A stretch of DNA of 49,224 nt from Candidatus Thorarchaeota archaeon. GTDB lineage: Archaea > Asgardarchaeota > Thorarchaeia > Thorarchaeales > Thorarchaeaceae. Within the stretch, counting starts at the first letter, position 1. Every line of letters begins with the position of its first letter. The stretch covers positions 1 through 49,224 of the forward strand of contig JAEOTX010000100.1 of NCBI GenBank assembly GCA_016839605.1, read 5' to 3'. The notes under the pieces were generated by a model. The model had not been told where the DNA came from and ran no database searches. It worked only from the letters and a program-made list of their open reading frames with translations. Both the position numbers and the translations under genes were made by a program. Below are positions 17,855 to 27,210 of the stretch, one piece after another.

Positions 17855-19645
17855 CTAATCTGAGGTCACTTGTGGTTCACGACGCTCGTATTCACCAGCA
17901 TCTTCGCCAGCCTGAACGCCAACATTGATTCTCTTCTTGTCACCAGGATTCATTCTAGCCCATGACCAGACAAGATTAGTACCATCGTCAACAGGCTTCT
18001 CCATAGGGGCTTCCTCGACGGGATCCGTGGATACATATTCGAAGCCGGCTGGTATCCAGTCAGTCACTTCGACGTTCTCCACAGTCACTTCGCCTTTGTT
18101 CTCAATTACGAGTACAACCATAAATTGACCCGGATCAGATCCCTTGTTGATGCCTTTCTTGGTCGAGATGCTTCTCTTCTTATAGAGAATGCCAATTTTA
18201 TGACCATCCTCTGCACTCGCAGACTCTGCTGCAAGTCCTTCAGGATAGGTGTGTGCTTCACAGCAAATGGGAGATGGATATTCCTTCTCAGGTCTGTTCC
18301 TCCATGCCATTATTGCATAGTTGATTTTAACTGTCTCACCAGGCTCAACCTCGCCCACTGAGTCCTTGAGATTCAGGATCTTGAAGGTCATCTTATGTGG
18401 TACTTCGGGATTCTGGTCCTCTGGGTCTATGGCTACTTCGAGCTCGCCGCTGTATTCCCTTCCTTTAACCCAGGCAGTAACATGCTCAGGTTTTGGGGGC
18501 ATCACATCGTCTGGCAAGCTGTCCTCAACCGTGAACGAGTTGAGGCGGGCTGATCCCACATTCTTGACCTCGATTGTTACCTCCACCGGAGTCTTGTCGA
18601 AACTACCGACCTCTGGAGGATCGAACTCCTTAGTGTAGTCTATGCGTGCAACAGGTAGTTTCTGAGGCGTTTTCTCAATGGTGCCCAAGACGCGCTTTGC
18701 AATGACTCTCATTGGAGTGTAGACCACTTCTTGGTTGCATTTAGGAGGCGACTTGCTACCTATTTCGAATTTCGAGCTCCACTCTTGGTTTGGAAACATC
18801 TCCATTCTAGGCGCATCATCAATCATTTTCTGTTTCTCTCCATCATCCTCAGGTGTAAGATAGACTTCTGCTTTGTCTAGCCGAACCATTAGGTCGCTCT
18901 CATTTGAACACTCCAAGATGCATTCCCATTGATTAGGTTCTGTTTCAGCTGTTTCTATGCCAGTTAGGAACTCGGTCAGTGCGGTCATATCAGGAGTAAG
19001 GCCAGACCTTTGCTGGTCCTCACCTCGGTAAGTGACCACTATTTCGCCAGCGCTCCTGCTGTCAGTGTCTTCAACATTTCCAGTTGCTGATATAACAAGT
19101 GTCGATTCCTCTCTTGGATATACGACAAAGTCCTTCCAGATGATAGTCCTTGTCCCCTCATCGAACTCTGTAGCCCCTGAGCTCGTGGATTCAACGTTCA
19201 TCATTGTGAGCTCTGGTGGAATGGTCTTGTTGAGTACGATGTTGTCAAGCTGACCATCTGTTTCATTCTTCACTTTGATTGTGATTTTTACAGGGTTCTC
19301 CTTTCCGTATACATATGCCCAGTGTGGTTTGTCAGTTGGAACTGTGCCACAAGTATCAAATCTCTCTGTGAGAGTAAGAATCGGCTTTCTGATGTCGACC
19401 TTATAATCAGTTTCCCACTTCGCACCAGCATCAATCTCGCCGGCAGATAGGGTGTCTTCAGAGAAGCTTGTACCCCCAGCGCTTTCTTCAAGCAACACGC
19501 GGACATTCCAGATGCGTGATCTATCTGAAACATTATTTACGGATAGGATCCCTCTAGCCTCGGCGCTCTTTAGACCACTTAGCTCGCCGATGGCTGCTTT
19601 TTCGGTTTCCTCTAAGTCGATTACGACAGTTTTTCGTTCACTCAA
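17855..19645 (-). CDS. Multi-domain beta-sandwich (DUF11/CARDB-like) protein without signal peptide or TM segment
   Basis: 596 aa; repeated modules such as PVKITIKVKNETDGQLDNIVLNKTIPPELTMMNVES, PVEVTIEVKNVGSARLNSFTVEDSLPDDV, VVLVIENKGEVTVENVEVTDWIPAGFEYVS. Confidence 0.75.
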   Translation of the reverse strand: MSERKTVVIDLEETEKAAIGELSGLKSAEARGILSVNNVSDRSRIWNVRVLLEESAGGTSFSEDTLSAGEIDAGAKWETDYKVDIRKPILTLTERFDTCGTVPTDKPHWAYVYGKENPVKITIKVKNETDGQLDNIVLNKTIPPELTMMNVESTSSGATEFDEGTRTIIWKDFVVYPREESTLVISATGNVEDTDSRSAGEIVVTYRGEDQQRSGLTPDMTALTEFLTGIETAETEPNQWECILECSNESDLMVRLDKAEVYLTPEDDGEKQKMIDDAPRMEMFPNQEWSSKFEIGSKSPPKCNQEVVYTPMRVIAKRVLGTIEKTPQKLPVARIDYTKEFDPPEVGSFDKTPVEVTIEVKNVGSARLNSFTVEDSLPDDVMPPKPEHVTAWVKGREYSGELEVAIDPEDQNPEVPHKMTFKILNLKDSVGEVEPGETVKINYAIMAWRNRPEKEYPSPICCEAHTYPEGLAAESASAEDGHKIGILYKKRSISTKKGINKGSDPGQFMVVLVIENKGEVTVENVEVTDWIPAGFEYVSTDPVEEAPMEKPVDDGTNLVWSWARMNPGDKKRINVGVQAGEDAGEYERREPQVTSD

Positions 19646-19687
19646 TTAGAACTCACCCATTGTGTATCTGATCACCCTCCCGGGTGA

Positions 19688-20404
19688 CTATTCTGGCTCT
19701 GGTGACTCAGAACTTACTGAATGCCTGAATTCATGTCCAGCAGCCCACTGTACTTCCAGTGTCTGTCCAGGTTCCATCAGGAGAGGTGTTGTCTTCTGCC
19801 CAAACTGTTCGATGTATTTGGCGAATTTCTTGGGCTGATCCTCTGAGGTCCATCTAACAGGAATGCCTACTTGGGGTAATGCATCAATGCAAAGACTGAC
19901 TGCATCCTTTACAGGAAATGCATGTTCGCCTCCCACTGGTACAATCATCACATTGGTTTCCAGATGTCCGAAAGGACCACGTACTAGGCTATCACCGAGA
20001 TATGACACCTTCATAGTCGACATCTCGATATGAAGACCCAGATTCTCGATGTTCTCGCCTGTTTCCACACTCCGTTTCTGGAGGGAGAATGGTGTAACTT
20101 TCAGTCCTGGAATCTCGTAAGGCACTTCCGGTTTGAGAGTGTGTAAAAGCCAGGCTTTTGCGCCCCGCTCTCGAGCTCTCTCAATCGTGGATTCATTACC
20201 GAGAATCCATGCCTTGGAGTTCACAGCGATTTCTGCAGCATTACCTAGTGCATCATCTTCATGGTTTGTCACAATGATGACTCGGCAGTCAAAATCATCC
20301 GGGACAGCTGACTCTCCGTCCCATGTCCCTGGATTAAGTAGAACTGTGGTTTCCTTCGTTTCCAATGCGAATGATGTCTTTCCAAAGTACGCTATCTTGA
20401 GCAC
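19688..20404 (-). CDS. UPF0173/MBL-fold protein with degenerate metal site (likely pseudoenzyme)
   Basis: 238 aa; overall UPF0173-like order (IAYFGKTSFAL, IIVTNHEDDALGNA, VSYLGDS, IVPVGGEHAF, VGIPVRW), with expected His ligands replaced. Confidence 0.7.
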   Translation of the reverse strand: MLKIAYFGKTSFALETKETTVLLNPGTWDGESAVPDDFDCRVIIVTNHEDDALGNAAEIAVNSKAWILGNESTIERARERGAKAWLLHTLKPEVPYEIPGLKVTPFSLQKRSVETGENIENLGLHIEMSTMKVSYLGDSLVRGPFGHLETNVMIVPVGGEHAFPVKDAVSLCIDALPQVGIPVRWTSEDQPKKFAKYIEQFGQKTTPLLMEPGQTLEVQWAAGHEFRHSVSSESPEPE

Positions 20405-20673
20405 TGGACCACTTCCCGTAGTTCCGCTTGGTCACCAACTTGCCAGAATCCTTGCGGTCAAAAAATCGTAGGTTCAGTTCCTTTTAAGAAAATCTCAGAG
20501 GAACGGCTGAAATTCCGAATTACAAAGCAATTCAGGCTCTCTGAGGTAAATTAAGACACCCATCAGGCTTTCCGTTCAACCTGTAGCGCCAACTCCGAAT
20601 ATCCGAGTGCTATGTTTTTATGACTCAGCCAAGAGAATCTATTGAGGTTGACCTAGGTTTACCAATCGGCTGA

Positions 20674-21981
20674 TTGAGAGAGGGTTCCATGCTAGAGAAG
20701 ATACTCACAGACAAGTTCAGAGAAATCCTGAAACTGGTCTTTACAGACATAACCAATCAACAAGACCGGCGCGATGCAGAGGAGTTCTCAAAGGATGAGG
20801 TCCGGATAAAAGAGCATCTTCTCGATGTTGTTGAACCCTATCCCCCGGACACAATCCTTGACGATGACTTTCTCATAGCTGCTGTTGACGGTTCAGGCAC
20901 AGATAATCTGATGCTCTTAGATGATATACGGGTACATCTACTGAGTACTGCCACAACTGTGCTGGATACCAATACTAGATCTGAGAAGTTGTTTGACCCA
21001 ATCAGTACAAAGGCCTTGGAAGAACGTCTTGGAGGCCAACCGCATCTCGATGTTCACTGGCACTCAGGGGTACGAAATGACGCTCAGAAGAAGATGGCTG
21101 AGACCCTCGAATCAATCTATCCCCTCAAAGATGTGGTCGACATCATTCTACCCTTCTTTAAAGACGATTCTAGTGGAGTCATCTCCTCTGTTTCTGGCTT
21201 CACAGGGACTGATTATGAGAAGCATCTTCCTGAACTGAGAGAGATGGAAACCCTCATCTCAAGAGCACAGATACTTACGAACCCAGTAGTTCATGATGAA
21301 TTGCGCAAGGTGTCAGAATACGCAGCCGCCAGAAATGTATTGACAAGTGACATTCGTCCCAAGTATCTGCTTCTTGATGGAGCATTGTCAATCTTCATGC
21401 ACTTTGTAAAGAAGTACCCCTCCATGCCCAGCGGGTTCATGCTTCGAGAGCTCGCCTCATTGGCAAGAAAGGAGGGGGTTGTTCTCTGCGCAGTGAGCAA
21501 GAACCACACAATCCCTTTCGCACATCGGATTGCAAAGATGGCGCAGGATGCCTTTGGTGAAGGCACGAAGTGGTTTTGTCAGCTGCCATGTAGAGACGAT
21601 CCAGGAGGAGGTCTTCATATCACAGAGGACCGGACCTATATTCCTCCACGATTAGCGGTTCCATATCTGTTCAGTTTTTCCCAAGACAACCGCCCATCTA
21701 GAATAGACTTTGACAGAGTCTGGTGGCTTGAGAATGTATTTGTACGAAGTGACCCTGTAGCTACTAGGCAGAATGAGAAGGCACTCTTTCGTGATCTCGA
21801 ATTCATGTCACGCGACGCACGGTGGTACGGTTACCCTGTGCCTCTGGCACTGGCACATGAGGCCTGCAAGCTTAGTTACGAAGACTTACGACTTGCCCGA
21901 GAGATATGCAAAGATGTCCGACATGAGATTGGACTGGATACAAGAAAGACCGAGCCGCTTAGAGCGGACTACAACCTATAA
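20674..21981 (+). CDS. nurA: NurA-like 5'-3' nuclease
   Basis: 435 aa; IAAVDGSGTDNLMLL motif, YLLLDGALS, GVVLCAVSKNH; immediately upstream of herA. Confidence 0.88.
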   Translation: MREGSMLEKILTDKFREILKLVFTDITNQQDRRDAEEFSKDEVRIKEHLLDVVEPYPPDTILDDDFLIAAVDGSGTDNLMLLDDIRVHLLSTATTVLDTNTRSEKLFDPISTKALEERLGGQPHLDVHWHSGVRNDAQKKMAETLESIYPLKDVVDIILPFFKDDSSGVISSVSGFTGTDYEKHLPELREMETLISRAQILTNPVVHDELRKVSEYAAARNVLTSDIRPKYLLLDGALSIFMHFVKKYPSMPSGFMLRELASLARKEGVVLCAVSKNHTIPFAHRIAKMAQDAFGEGTKWFCQLPCRDDPGGGLHITEDRTYIPPRLAVPYLFSFSQDNRPSRIDFDRVWWLENVFVRSDPVATRQNEKALFRDLEFMSRDARWYGYPVPLALAHEACKLSYEDLRLAREICKDVRHEIGLDTRKTEPLRADYNL

Positions 21982-21998
21982 AATTGAGGTAGTGAAAA

Positions 21999-23759
21999 AT
22001 GTTAGACAGAGACAGTCTTGGTGAACTCTTCGGAAAGGTAGGCGTGGGCAATCAGACCATGCTGGGTATTATGGGAAACAACCGCGATGTGAGTGTTGGA
22101 GAGATATTCATGATATATTCTCAGAGAGACGGTCATGAAAGGGTCTTCTTCTTCAGAGTACTTGGATTGGAGAACTACCTAAGACAGGTCGATGATATGG
22201 CCCGAGTCGCTGGTACATTGATGGTCGAGGGCGATTCATATCTCTCAGGCATTGAAAGAAACATGCTGCTCTCTGTAGATGGAAGGATGCTAGGATATGC
22301 GGAGGAGACTGGAGAAGGATGGCGTTTCAGGTCTCCACGACGACTACCAGACCACTTAGCGAGCGTCTATCGCCCAATCCCAGGCACATCCGACAAGCCT
22401 GTTAGGGAGATGTTGAGTTCGCAGACAGATGGGAGTGTGCGTGTTGGCGATCTTCAGATTGGAGAGGCAACTCTTGATGTTCCAGTTATGATTCCTACGG
22501 ATAAATTGCCCATGCATGTGGGCATCTTTGGCTCCACAGGTTCAGGCAAGAGCAACCTGATGATGGTTCTTATCAAATCAATTATCGACTCCAACTTAGA
22601 TTATCTTCGTGAACATGACAGTGAACATCCACGAGTTTCAGCATTCTGCATAGATCCCCATGATGAGTTCGCCAGGGGTGTTGACAAGTATGGAATTCAG
22701 AGTGTGATTGAGGCAATGGATGCTACTACTAGGGCCGACGTAATCAAGGATTTCTATTATCTCACTACGCACAAGAGAGCCACGAAACGGGAGATCAAAC
22801 GATACACAAAGGAGATTCGTGTGCTATGGGAGGAGATTCGTCCTCGGGATCTCTATTCTATTATGGAGTTCACTCCACAGATGTATTCATTCATCGACTC
22901 ACAATTCAGCCGGCATCAAGAGGAATGGGTTGAGAAAATCCTGAATATGACGGAAGACGATACTCCCGAAGGAACGCCAAAAGGCACGCTGAAGGCGGTA
23001 CAACGTCGTCTTCGTTTCTTGGAGCGGTCTCCTATCTTCGTAGAGTCCGGCAGCTCAATCCTTGGCGAGATCTTCGAGGCAATGGAAACTGGACGCATCT
23101 TAGTCGTAAATACGAGTCTCATGAGTGATATGGAGCAATTCCTTCTCACGACAATAGTGACAAGAACTCTATCTGATATGAGACGTGCCCTCAAGAGTAG
23201 TGGAAACCTTGGTGACTTCGTTCGCCAAGGCGAAATGCGCCTTCCAAAGCCCTTCTTTGGAAAAGTGAAAGCACAAGCAAAGGCGTTCTATGGTAAGGGC
23301 GGAGTTGATGATGAGTCACCTGTACGTGATCCACGCGAACTTCCTGTGATTCTTGTTACAGTTGAAGAGGCTCCATCCATCCTCAATCCTGAGCTAATGC
23401 GCGGACAGTCAGTATTCAAGGACATATCCCGACAAGGGCGTAAGTTCAATATAGGTCTCCTCGTGGTAAGCCAGCAGGTCAGTGTACTAGACAACGTCAT
23501 CCTGAGTCAGATGAATACGGAGGTCAATCTCCGCTTGGGCAATGAACGTGAGATCCGCGCATGCATAGAGAATGCGAGTATCAACATATCTGGATTTGAG
23601 AACGAGTTCAGGGTGATGGCTCAAGGCGAAGGGATAGTCACAGCCTCATATCGAGAAATGCCATTGCCAGTTAAGATACCACTATTTGACACGGTGTTTG
23701 AACGAGATAAAGCAAGGTACAAAGCAAAGGGGCCTCCAAGAAAGGAACGCACACTCTGA
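21999..23759 (+). CDS. herA: HerA-like bipolar DNA helicase
   Basis: 586 aa; HVGIFGSTGSGKSNLMMVLIKSI Walker A, FCIDPHDEFA, VILVTVEEAPSIL Walker B, DISRQGRKFNIGLLVVSQQ. Confidence 0.94.
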   Translation: MLDRDSLGELFGKVGVGNQTMLGIMGNNRDVSVGEIFMIYSQRDGHERVFFFRVLGLENYLRQVDDMARVAGTLMVEGDSYLSGIERNMLLSVDGRMLGYAEETGEGWRFRSPRRLPDHLASVYRPIPGTSDKPVREMLSSQTDGSVRVGDLQIGEATLDVPVMIPTDKLPMHVGIFGSTGSGKSNLMMVLIKSIIDSNLDYLREHDSEHPRVSAFCIDPHDEFARGVDKYGIQSVIEAMDATTRADVIKDFYYLTTHKRATKREIKRYTKEIRVLWEEIRPRDLYSIMEFTPQMYSFIDSQFSRHQEEWVEKILNMTEDDTPEGTPKGTLKAVQRRLRFLERSPIFVESGSSILGEIFEAMETGRILVVNTSLMSDMEQFLLTTIVTRTLSDMRRALKSSGNLGDFVRQGEMRLPKPFFGKVKAQAKAFYGKGGVDDESPVRDPRELPVILVTVEEAPSILNPELMRGQSVFKDISRQGRKFNIGLLVVSQQVSVLDNVILSQMNTEVNLRLGNEREIRACIENASINISGFENEFRVMAQGEGIVTASYREMPLPVKIPLFDTVFERDKARYKAKGPPRKERTL

Positions 23760-23769
23760 GGAACGAAGT

Positions 23770-25077
23770 ATGACTGTACGCATTGCTCACATCTCCGATA
23801 CGCATCTCGGTTCTCGTCCACGACAGGGAGTCAAGCATAATGTCTGGGGTGAGGAGATGCGCAGCCGTCTTCTGGAGAATGACTTCTACGAACGGTTTGC
23901 TGAGCTGTTTGATAGAATTTCCGAAATGGACCCGCCAGTAGACCTAGTGATTCATTCAGGAGACCTCTACAATTCCCCATGGGAGAACAATCCCTCCCAG
24001 CCTCCTGTTGTCGCCCAGGAGACCGCAATGAGAGTCCTCAAAGATTTCATCGACAAGACAGGTATACCTGTTTTGATACTAGAGGGAAATCATGGTCTCT
24101 ATCGTTCACTTGATGTTTCTCTGCTTGACACACTCAAAATGGCTGTTGCAGGACTGGATGTCGCAACTCAAGTTGATCTGAAGCGCGCTTTCAGTGATAA
24201 CACACCTCTGATGTTCTCATATGACAAGCTGGATGTATTTTGCTTTCCATTCATGGACCACGCAGTCCTCACATCAACAGGCCTTGTCGGCGACTTCAAC
24301 GAATGGATTTCTACATCACAGTCTCCGAGTTCGTCGAAGGTGTCTGTAGGTGTTGCTCATGGCATGGATATAGACAGGTCGCTCCACACAGCTATCTTTG
24401 AGATGGGCTATGACTACATTGCATTGGGTCATGACCATCACTTACACAAGCACTCGAAAAACGCATGGTATGCGGGGTCTCCCGAAAGGTGGAGATTCGA
24501 TGAGATTCGTCATGAGAAGGGCTTCTTAATTGTGGATATGATATCGGGTGCGGCTCCGAAAGTCACACCGGTTCATCTGGAATTCGAAAGATCAATGTTC
24601 AATGAGAAGATCGCCATCGATCCTGATGACACTGAGTCAACGGTCATAGAGAAGGTTGAAGCCTGGTTAGAAGCTAATCGATTGAAAGGCCCATGGGAGC
24701 CTGCCTCTGCAAGTCGCATCAGGCTCAAATTGGAGGGCAAGGCACCTCGTGTCAGCGGCTTCGAGCTCACAATGGCCTTGGAAACTCTGCGAGCCAAGCT
24801 ACTAGCTGCTGAATCAGAATACAACATCGCACAGTTTGTCTGGGAGATTCGGCAAGCTGAAACAGATCATAGTCCCTCTGCATACCCCGAGATTGACTCT
24901 GAATTTCTAATTGAAGATCCTGAGGAGGATTTTCGAGCCTATTTGGAAACACTCGAAGTTGATGAGAAGTACAAAGAGGAAACTCTCACCAAGATTGCTG
25001 TTAAAGCGCTAAGAATCTCAGTGAGTCACAACGAAGAGACTCTTACATTGGAGAATCTATCGGAGGGTGAGGATTGA
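23770..25077 (+). CDS. mre11: Mre11 nuclease (SbcD-like)
   Basis: Start re-set to ATG 23770; RIAHISDTHLGSR, DLVIHSGDLYN, LILEGNHGL, VGVAHGMD, IALGHDHHLH, YAGSPERW. Confidence 0.93.
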   Translation: MTVRIAHISDTHLGSRPRQGVKHNVWGEEMRSRLLENDFYERFAELFDRISEMDPPVDLVIHSGDLYNSPWENNPSQPPVVAQETAMRVLKDFIDKTGIPVLILEGNHGLYRSLDVSLLDTLKMAVAGLDVATQVDLKRAFSDNTPLMFSYDKLDVFCFPFMDHAVLTSTGLVGDFNEWISTSQSPSSSKVSVGVAHGMDIDRSLHTAIFEMGYDYIALGHDHHLHKHSKNAWYAGSPERWRFDEIRHEKGFLIVDMISGAAPKVTPVHLEFERSMFNEKIAIDPDDTESTVIEKVEAWLEANRLKGPWEPASASRIRLKLEGKAPRVSGFELTMALETLRAKLLAAESEYNIAQFVWEIRQAETDHSPSAYPEIDSEFLIEDPEEDFRAYLETLEVDEKYKEETLTKIAVKALRISVSHNEETLTLENLSEGED

Positions 25078-27152
25078 AGATCATACGCATGGAGATACAG
25101 AACTTCAAGCCTTTTCGGAAGCTTACTCTCCCTGAAACAGATGAGGAGTTGCCTAATGGGCTTATCATTGTTCGAGGCCCCAATTCAACAGGGAAATCCT
25201 CTATTTTCGAAGCCATTCTTTGGGCTCTATGGGGCCCCGTAGCTGTTGAGCCAACTAATGACGAGCTCATTAATTTCGCATCATCATTCTGTGAAGTAAG
25301 GCTCGAGTTTGATATTGCAGGCACTCGATATGAGATCAACCGCTCTTATGATTCTGCAAAGGGAATGATCGTAGTCCTTTCAGAAGAGAAGAAGGGCAAA
25401 TGGAAGAGAATTGCTGATAAGAGCCAGACCGTTAGTAGAAAGATGGAGGAGATTCTCCATCTAGAGCCTCAGCAAGCATTGCAGACTCTTCTTGTTCGGC
25501 AAGGAGAAGTCGCATTGATCGCAAATGCAACGCCGTCTGTCCTAAGAGACTTACTTGTCAAAGTCTACAACATAGAGCTACTTGGTGAGATGACTAAGCA
25601 GCTCGATAACTTGGAAAAGAATCTTAGTACCCAGATAGGCGTTAAACGAGAAGAATATCGACCTCCAGAATATATCCGTGAACAGATAACAACTACAAAA
25701 GAGCGAATCAGACAAGATGAAAAAGAGCTCAAGAAGGTGAAAGATGAGAGTGGAAAGGCTGAGAAGGACCTTGAAAACTTGCCCAATCCTAAGGACCTCA
25801 AGACAGCGAGTGAACTTCTTGAAAAGCTCAAAATGAAAGAGCAGGAACATAACAAGAGTGTCCGGAGTCGGGACAAAGAACAGCGGATGGCAGGAATAGT
25901 CGGCGCTGACTCAAGGATTATTGGCGCACGCTTAGATTCTCTCAAGAAAGAAAACGCTCGCTTGGAATCAGAAAAGGAAATTATCATACAGAAGTCCTTT
26001 GGGATTGAGAGGGATATTGGTACACATGAGGGCCTTGTGAGGGATATTGAAGACAAAACTGCGAAGCTGAACGATGACGATGCTCTATGCCCTACATGTC
26101 AAAAGCCGCTTTCAAATCATGACTGTGAACGATTGGTCACAGAATACAAGGAGCTTGCTGATAGTCATAAAACCAAGATAAGCGAATTAGAGCATGACCG
26201 AGATGCTGTTCCAGCGGAGGTCAAGGAGCTTGATGATCGCCTTAGAGCTATTCCTCGTGCGCTTGATGCAGCAACGCGTTTGGCTGAGCAACAGGAAGAA
26301 GTTGAGAAACTCGCCGCTGAGGTTGAGGCAATAGCGAAGAAATTGGGTTCAGTTCTTGAGAAGATGAATGTAGACAGCGTTGAAAAGCTGTTGAAGAAAC
26401 ACAAGGTCAAGGACATTGTTGATCTTCAGACCTACATTCGAACACTCAGTAAAACACTGATCTCGAATAAGACACACATTGAGTCTGCTGTTAAGAGGAT
26501 AGAGAAGGACAAGAGCCAGGTAAAGGACCTCGAAGAAACAGAAGTGAAGATGAAGGACCTGGGCGCCGAAATTGAATCCCTTGAGGAGCTTAAAGAGCAT
26601 ACGAGATATGTTCGACGAAAACTTGTAAGCGGCTTCATAGCAGATTATGTCTTTCAGAAGAGACTGATTGGTATAATCAGAAAAGCCACCAACCGCTATG
26701 TAGACGCGTTCACCAACGGTCAGTACACATCGATTGACCTCGAGCCGACTCCAGCAAAGGGACGTGCTGGTCCCGGCCTGCTTCTTAGAATCTGGGATGA
26801 GCGCGATAAGGCGAAGAAACGGACAGCCCAGCTGAGCTTCGGCGATCGAACAGCTATAAGCTTGGGTCTTCGCCTCGGAATTAGCCGAACCATGAGCAGC
26901 ATTCGACCTTTCAAGGACAGTCCGGCTATAGCACCGCGTGTCAGAAGCGTCCTTCTCGACGAGCCTCTTGGAGGATTAGACAGCGAACGAAGAACCTCAG
27001 TGGTCAAGAACCTAGTGGGCGATGAGAGCTTCGAGCAGATCTTTCTCATAACACACACTGATGTGAGGGGTTGGGAGGGTGTTCCAGTCATAGAAGTGAG
27101 CAAGAGCGGAAGTGCTAGTGATGCAGTTCTGGCCCTATCGCCTGACACCTGA
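25074..27152 (+). CDS. rad50: Rad50 ATPase, short coiled-coil form
   Basis: 692 aa, TTG start overlapping the mre11 stop; GPNSTGKSSIFEAILWALWG Walker A, CPTCQKPL zinc hook, LSFGDRTAISLGLRL signature, VLLDEPLGGLD Walker B. Confidence 0.93.
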   Translation: MKIIRMEIQNFKPFRKLTLPETDEELPNGLIIVRGPNSTGKSSIFEAILWALWGPVAVEPTNDELINFASSFCEVRLEFDIAGTRYEINRSYDSAKGMIVVLSEEKKGKWKRIADKSQTVSRKMEEILHLEPQQALQTLLVRQGEVALIANATPSVLRDLLVKVYNIELLGEMTKQLDNLEKNLSTQIGVKREEYRPPEYIREQITTTKERIRQDEKELKKVKDESGKAEKDLENLPNPKDLKTASELLEKLKMKEQEHNKSVRSRDKEQRMAGIVGADSRIIGARLDSLKKENARLESEKEIIIQKSFGIERDIGTHEGLVRDIEDKTAKLNDDDALCPTCQKPLSNHDCERLVTEYKELADSHKTKISELEHDRDAVPAEVKELDDRLRAIPRALDAATRLAEQQEEVEKLAAEVEAIAKKLGSVLEKMNVDSVEKLLKKHKVKDIVDLQTYIRTLSKTLISNKTHIESAVKRIEKDKSQVKDLEETEVKMKDLGAEIESLEELKEHTRYVRRKLVSGFIADYVFQKRLIGIIRKATNRYVDAFTNGQYTSIDLEPTPAKGRAGPGLLLRIWDERDKAKKRTAQLSFGDRTAISLGLRLGISRTMSSIRPFKDSPAIAPRVRSVLLDEPLGGLDSERRTSVVKNLVGDESFEQIFLITHTDVRGWEGVPVIEVSKSGSASDAVLALSPDT

Positions 27153-27210
27153 TCAGTCAAATATGTTGATGAGGACAAATATAAGGGGTCGACTCTGAAG
27201 GCCAATCACA

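Noticed and set aside
20405-20673. Non-coding RNA in the 270-bp gap before nurA
   Set aside because: No convincing long stem, C/D or H/ACA box pair found by eye. Divergent promoter region is the simpler explanation.
23686-23769. N-terminal extension of the Mre11 ORF (MTRCLNEIKQGTKQRG...)
   Set aside because: It overlaps the end of herA in another frame. The Mre11 core begins at ATG 23770 (MTVRIAHISDTHLGS).
25565-26056. 163-aa antisense ORF inside rad50
   Set aside because: Ser/Leu-rich composition is the expected antisense of Lys/Glu-rich coiled-coil codons. No RBS or family signal.
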